From Calonectria ilicicola (Eukaryota > Ascomycota > Sordariomycetes > Hypocreales > Nectriaceae), in assembly GCA_020809705.1 (NCBI GenBank), contig CP085827.1:2852001-2916000 (forward strand): DNA of 64,000 bases, in the 5' to 3' direction. Positions within the stretch are counted from its first letter, which is position 1; each line of letters begins with the position of its first letter. The notes under the pieces were generated by a model that saw only the letters and a list, made by a program, of their open reading frames with translations, made no database searches and was not told the origin of the DNA. Of the stretch, positions 59,234 to 64,000 are shown piece by piece. A program made the position numbers and the translations under genes.

Positions 59234-61687
59234 ATGAGTTCAGCTGAAGACCAAACCGAGACTATTCAGACCTCTTCAAACACGAGGCGCACCAATGCAG
59301 CGTACGTATTTGGGCCAATTATTCTCCAATCCCCCCAATTTCTGACCTTGTGGTTCTGCAGATGTATCAAATGCCGTGAGCGCAAGGTTCGCTGCTCGGG
59401 CGGATGTCCTTGCACCAACTGCGTGAGACGTTCTGCTGAATGTATTTTTGAGCCAGACGAAAAAAAGGTGCTAGTTTCAGAGAGGTAGCTACACAGGAAT
59501 TATCCTATTTTCTCTACATCCTGCTAAAACCGGTCGAAGGTATCTGAACGAGTTGAAACGTAAAGTGGAAGTCATCGAGTCTGGAAACCCACAGAACCCA
59601 CCGAAACGGCAAGCTATTGCTGTCGCAAACCCAGAGCATTTGAGCCCACACGACAGGGTTGATGATGCACCCAACCACGTACATCCTACCACGGCTACGA
59701 TCACTGGGGACAAGACCCTGCCAAATCTCAAAAACCCCTTGGCGAGCACACCCTCCAAGTTTCTTACAGACTTTCAAGGACGGAGACGTGGGTTTATTTC
59801 CCCTTCTGGCAACGTGTTACTCAATCTCGATAGGGTTTCTTGGACCGTCCTCCACCTGGGCTTACAGCCAACATGTCATGACTATGATCCGCAACAGTCT
59901 AGATCAACATCAATCGCCGAATCTTCCACTAAACACGGATGGGGCTGCATTTGCGTTTGAACTACCGTCAACTACGCAGTTTAGCATCGCAGATATAACC
60001 ATGGAAAGTTTACCGTCCCGCGACTACGCCATCTACCTCTGCAACACAGTCAAATTTCACATCTGTCAAACGTATCATTTATTCGATGAGCAGTCATTCA
60101 TGCAAGGGCTACACGCCTTGTACAGCAACGATGAGCATCGCTTTGATGCAAAGAATCGCCTCTGGTATGTGCAATATTTTATCATAATGGCATATGGCAA
60201 GGCGCTTCTCGTGCGTGGCTCATCGCGAGTGAATCCGTATGGGTGTGATTATTTTTCACGAGCTATGCAACTTCTACCAGCTGTCGACGGACTCTATCGA
60301 GACCCAATAGCTGCGGTCGAGATATGCTGTGGCTTAGCTTTGTATCTACAATCAGTCGATCATAGGAACAGCGCCTACGTTTATGTGAGTCGTGCTTTTA
60401 CATTGTTCAAAGCTGTGCTCTTCTAAACGTTGGTAGCTTGGACTTGCTCTACGCATCGCCCTGAGTCAAGGCATGCATCGCGAGCTAGTCGGCGAGACGG
60501 GTGACCTACATGACGCCGCGAGACATCGGAGTGCTTGGTGGACACTCTACATTCTAGACAGGAAATTTTCGTCGACCATGGGTACGCCAAGCTCGATTCA
60601 AGACCACGATATTACGGTTCCTTTGCCCACCCCGCACCAATCAATACAGGCTTCACCTGCACTAGACATGCATGTTAAGCTGTCTCGCTTGATAGCAAAA
60701 GTGATCAACAGTAAGCAAATCACTAGAGGCGGCTAAACTTTTCGACTTACTGTCGCAGCGATATATGGTATAGATGGTCAACTAGACTCATCATTTCTTC
60801 ATAACCTCCGACTTGTGCTCCGCGAACTGGCTTCCTTGGCTGCTGAACTCAATGAATCCTCAGAGTTTAGGTTCGACAATAAGGGTCCGATATCGCGAGT
60901 TTCGGCAACACTTAATCTCTGCTATCACCAGGCATGATACACGACTCAAATATCCAATGGGCTCATACTAATGACGAAATAGTGCATCATTCTCGCAACT
61001 AGGCCTCTCCTTATGTGCCTATTACGGGATAAACTAGAGCATCAAGCCTCAGGAGACAAAGACATTCGTGAAGTAGTTGGACCTATTAAGGCCTTTCTCA
61101 AGACTTCGTGCGAGTCTGCAAGCAAATCGCTGAGTATCCTTGCTGCTCTTCAGTCGCAAGATCTTTTAGGTGCGATAAGATGCAAAGGCTGAAGAAAACG
61201 TATATCATGCTAATGGCACCAATACTTAGAGGTCTTTCTCCCATTCGACTTAGATACTGCCTTCTCGGCTGGTTTTGTTCTCACCCTTGTGCTGGCACTC
61301 CAGCCGTCCGGGGAAATCCTGCAAGATAATTCTCATCTACAAACGGCTTTAGGTATCATCAATTGCCTTATTTCCAACGGAAATATACCCGCAGGTTTCA
61401 GACGCGAGGAATTGGAACGCTTGCATGAAATGGTGCTCCTCGTGACACAGCATGAGGGCAGTAACATCGGACTTGAGCATACGGCTTTGATGCCCTTGGA
61501 TCACCCGGACCTTACAACATATGGTGTATCTCCAAATCAAATGATGAATGTAGTTGAGCTTCTGGATGGGTATCCGGCGATGGGTGATGACGGATCGGGG
61601 CTGACGGACAATGACTGGCTTTGGGAAAATGACATGTCTCTCCAGCCCTTGTTGAATCAGACTGATGCATCTGAAGAAGCTGGATAA
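59234..61687 (+). CDS. Zn2Cys6 transcription factor with fungal_trans domain, eight exons
   Basis: The exons are 59234-59301, 59362-59484, 59540-59787, 59834-60384, 60437-60710, 60759-60931, 60983-61169 and 61230-61687. They sum to 693 codons with frame kept. The zinc cluster is split by intron 1: A|CIKCRERKVRCSGGCPCTNC then VRRSAEC. A linker with coiled-coil tendency (YLNELKRKVEVIE) follows. The regulatory domain has GRRRFLGPSSTWAYS, LGLALRIALSQGMHREL, RSAWWTLYILDRKFSSTMG-P-SI-D-DI and CIILATRPLLMCLL. These are standard landmarks of the fungal-specific domain. Intron 6 (60932-60982) starts with GC rather than GT but has a CTAAT branch site and AG end. It lies 614 bp before an SDR gene in the same direction and may regulate it. 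Confidence 0.9.
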
Positions 61688-62300
61688 CTTGATTGAGATT
61701 CATCAAAGTATGAAGATCTAACAAAAGTCTGCCCGCACATGTTACTGCCATTCAATAGCCTGGCATAAGCAGACCCATGGTACAGTCAAGCTAGTTGGAT
61801 GGTGTTAAGGAACACGACGTGCTTATGGTACAGAGCAGAAATGCAGGGCATAGCGATACAAGGTTCGAGATCGTGCTTTGCATAGTAATTATGATTATCC
61901 AGTTACCAGTATAAGGTTTGACGGTGGCGATACCAACCGTAAAAGGAAGTAATAGAACGCTTGGGTCCACACGTGGAGTTCGTGAAACGACCAATGCTGA
62001 TTAACTTTAAACACCGCTTGACAAGAACGCCAGCCGTTCCCATATGAAAATAGTATGATTAGTGCCAGGGAAGATGAGTCCTATTCTGGAAAAGGAAGCA
62101 ATAAGGCGCTGCGATCCACATGCGGAATTCACCAAACTCATCAATGCGTCTGCTAGACATTGAAAGTCCGCTCCGCAATATGAAAATCGGCTTCACTTAT
62201 AAACCTCCTCAGCTCACCTGGTAAATCATTCTCAGTTTCAAACCATTCTTGAACAGAAGCACGCCTCCATTTTGTATTATATATATAATACCAAGTCGCC
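61688..62300. promoter_or_regulatory. Intergenic region upstream of the SDR gene
   Basis: A 613-bp region. TATATATATAATA at 62277-62289 lies just before the ATG, and a CTCATTCTCAG-like pyrimidine stretch lies near 62225. Two near-repeats of GTCCACACGTGGAGTTCGTGAAAC and ATCCACATGCGGAATTCACCAAAC (around 61965-61988 and 62116-62139) are shared with spacing of about 150 bp, as are AACGCC/GCCAGCC stretches. They could be regulator sites or an old duplication. Confidence 0.5.
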
Positions 62301-63345
62301 ATGACTGCCTACGCCCCATATGCCCTGGACCATCAGGATCCGAACGGACCAGGAGATGCTCGTCCGACTGCACTTAAGATAATCCGAGATGAGGGTCTTG
62401 ATGGGAAACTCAGTGGAAAGGTTTTCCTTATCACTGGTTGTACCTCAGGAATTGGAATCGAGACCGCCCGAGCCCTTCACGCAACTGGGGCTGATGTGTA
62501 CATCACTGGACGAGATGAAAAGAAAGGCCAACTAGCCGTGGAGAAAATATGTCGCGACGGAAAGCCCGGAAAGGTGGTTTTCATCCCGATGCATATGGAT
62601 TCCTTGGAAGGTGTCAGGTCCGGAGTACAACGGTTTTTAAGCCTATCAACTACCATTAATGGCCTTATTTGCAATGCTGGTTAGCAATGTTTTATCCATC
62701 GAACTCATATCGATCTAACTATTTATAGGTGTTGCATTTCATCCAAATGCTACCACAAAGGACGGCTTTGAGATGCATTTTGGTGTCAATCACCTTGCAC
62801 ATTTTCTACTGTTTCAAGAGCTTAGGACAAATCTTACGCATTCTGCAAGCCCTGACTTCCCTTCTAGAGTTGTGATGGTCTCTTCATATTCTCACTCTGC
62901 AAGCGCGCCGGACCTAAATGACGTCAACTTTCTCCAAAGAGAATATGACCCTGAAGCAGCTTATGGGTCATCAAAGACTGCAAATATATGGATGTCGAAC
63001 GAGATTGAGCGGAGATTCGGTCACCAGCACTTGCACGCGAATGCTGTACACCCCGGAGCAATTTTTACTGAAGCAGGACGTCATCTTGGAGACGCTGCCG
63101 AAAAGCTTTTCGAAATGCAGCACATGGCTCGTGTAGCTAAAAGTGCAGAACAGGGTGCGGCCACCACGGTTTGGGCCGCGGTGGCAGAAAATTGGAAGCA
63201 TCAGGGAGGTCGGTATCTGGCCGATGTACAAGAGGGTGTGCCACTGAGCAATGAAACCAATGGCGAGATAAACTTTGCTCCTCATGCATTCAATGAAAAG
63301 GCTGAGAAGGACTTGTGGGATCTTAGCTGCCGTCTCGTGGCTTGA
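62301..63345 (+). CDS. Short-chain dehydrogenase/reductase (retinol-dehydrogenase/WWOX-like)
   Basis: Two exons, 62301-62679 and 62729-63345, with a 49-nt intron containing CTAAC, give 331 residues. The Rossmann motif TGCTSGIGIETARALH lies near residue 45 and DVYITGRDEKKG follows it. The ICNAG (NAG) motif is split by the intron. The catalytic Ser comes from VVMVSSYSH, and Tyr and Lys from YGSSKTAN. VHPGAIFTEAGRHLGD follows as in this subgroup. Basic residues after the second strand (GRDEKK) suggest NADP(H). Substrate unknown. It follows a Zn2Cys6 gene in the same direction, so a regulator-enzyme pair is possible. Confidence 0.93.
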
Positions 63346-64000
63346 TATACAGGGTGAAATGAATTGAGCACACAGAGCAATAGTTTTGATAGGCGATCGC
63401 TATACCCGTTCACCGAATCGAGGTATTGTTCAGTCCTTAGAGTATTTTTGGCCAGTCTCGCAGGAGCAGGTGCCGTGACGTTTTGCCATGCATCAAATTT
63501 GACTGCATATTTAGCAAAGTCATGATTAGATAAAACCTCGACAATAGATATGTCAAAATTTGGGTCCATAAATGCGTTCAGGTACATTTGCGCATGGTCT
63601 ACTAGGACGTACCTTTGACGCGACACGTTACATGATGGAAAAATTATCTGACCTCTCAACCTGTTTTAATGGCATTGCCAAGGAGTGCAGTGAGGCAGTC
63701 CGAAAATGGTCACTTTGTGAATGATCAACCTTCATCTACTTCTCCGATAGTATGCCACCACAAATCTTCCTATGTCGACAGAAACACTTCAGCCTCTGGA
63801 AATGTAGCAGCACAGGGGAGTGCACCTTATATGTTATCTTATTGCCTTCTTGCATCGACACACTGATTGAGGGGCTTATAAACTTTTGTTCCCCATACAA
63901 GCTCATCAGATTAGTACGACAGAATTGTGGGAACTATAGTGCTTGAGAGAACGGAAGAAAGGGCACAGCGGACGGGATCGATGGCGATGGAGGCCTACCA
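63346..64000. other. SDR 3' flank and window end
   Basis: No supported gene. A minus-strand frame running 63659-63282 (overlapping the SDR end) has some protein-like composition (for example FDAWQNVTAPAPARLA) but no recognised domain. A gene may start beyond the window edge. Confidence 0.35.

Noticed and set aside
63282..63659. 125-codon minus frame overlapping the SDR 3' end
   Set aside because: Starts with TTG, overlaps a well-supported gene and has no known domain.

Overview
The window looks like a chromosome segment of a filamentous ascomycete (Pezizomycotina). Eurotiales is my best guess, from gene style only. The protein-coding genes carry short introns of about 40-90 nt with fungal splice and branch sites (for example CTAAC in the SDR gene). 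The families seen (Zn2Cys6 regulators, HET, fungal rhodopsin-domain, MFS, P450) are typical of these fungi. Two long blocks (about 1-8150 and 26800-46300) are extremely AT-rich. In them C survives mostly before C or T and G mostly after A or G, and old reading frames are full of TAA/TAG where CAA/CAG would be expected. This is the signature of repeat-induced point mutation (RIP) acting on retrotransposons. Intron boundaries and element ends were placed by eye.

Layout. Positions 1-5934 hold a minus-strand, RIP-mutated Ty3/Gypsy element (Gypsy-1 copy A) that runs off the left edge; 5935-8150 is unassigned RIP-mutated DNA. Positions 8200-26720 form a GC-balanced accessory island: an MDR reductase gene, a 14-TM MFS transporter and a cytochrome P450, with decayed genes and many small mobile elements. 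Those elements are a TA-flanked Fot1/pogo-like element, a TCCC-type MITE family, a second MITE, modular solo LTRs, and a hAT element. Two of the decayed genes are a CxxC protein and a fungal rhodopsin-domain protein with one TGA. Positions 26724-45500 are a nest: an inverted pair of Gypsy-2 copies, a complete Gypsy-1 (34857-42649, 5-bp target duplication) inside the second Gypsy-2, and a pristine 490-bp TRIM-like mini-retrotransposon inside that Gypsy-1. Positions 46400-64000 are ordinary genic DNA: a Ser-rich single-pass membrane protein, a frameshifted HET gene, a divergent UPF0303 / Gfo-Idh-MocA pair followed by a Zn2Cys6 gene, a Cys-rich F-box-like gene, and a multi-exon Zn2Cys6 regulator next to an SDR gene.

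How it fits together. MDR, MFS and P450 could be the remains of a small metabolic cluster cut up by transposons, but no backbone synthase is present. The UPF0303 and Gfo/Idh genes share a promoter region, with a regulator convergent behind them, and could be a small catabolic unit. The Zn2Cys6 regulator and SDR on the right are another candidate pair.

The most unusual objects are three. One is the hAT deletion derivative, whose 155-codon ORF joins half of a zinc finger to the hAT C-terminal dimerisation region. One is the young TRIM, with perfect LTRs, tRNA-like A/B boxes and a stem bridging the LTR-internal junction. The third is an 818-bp element bounded by 14-bp direct repeats.
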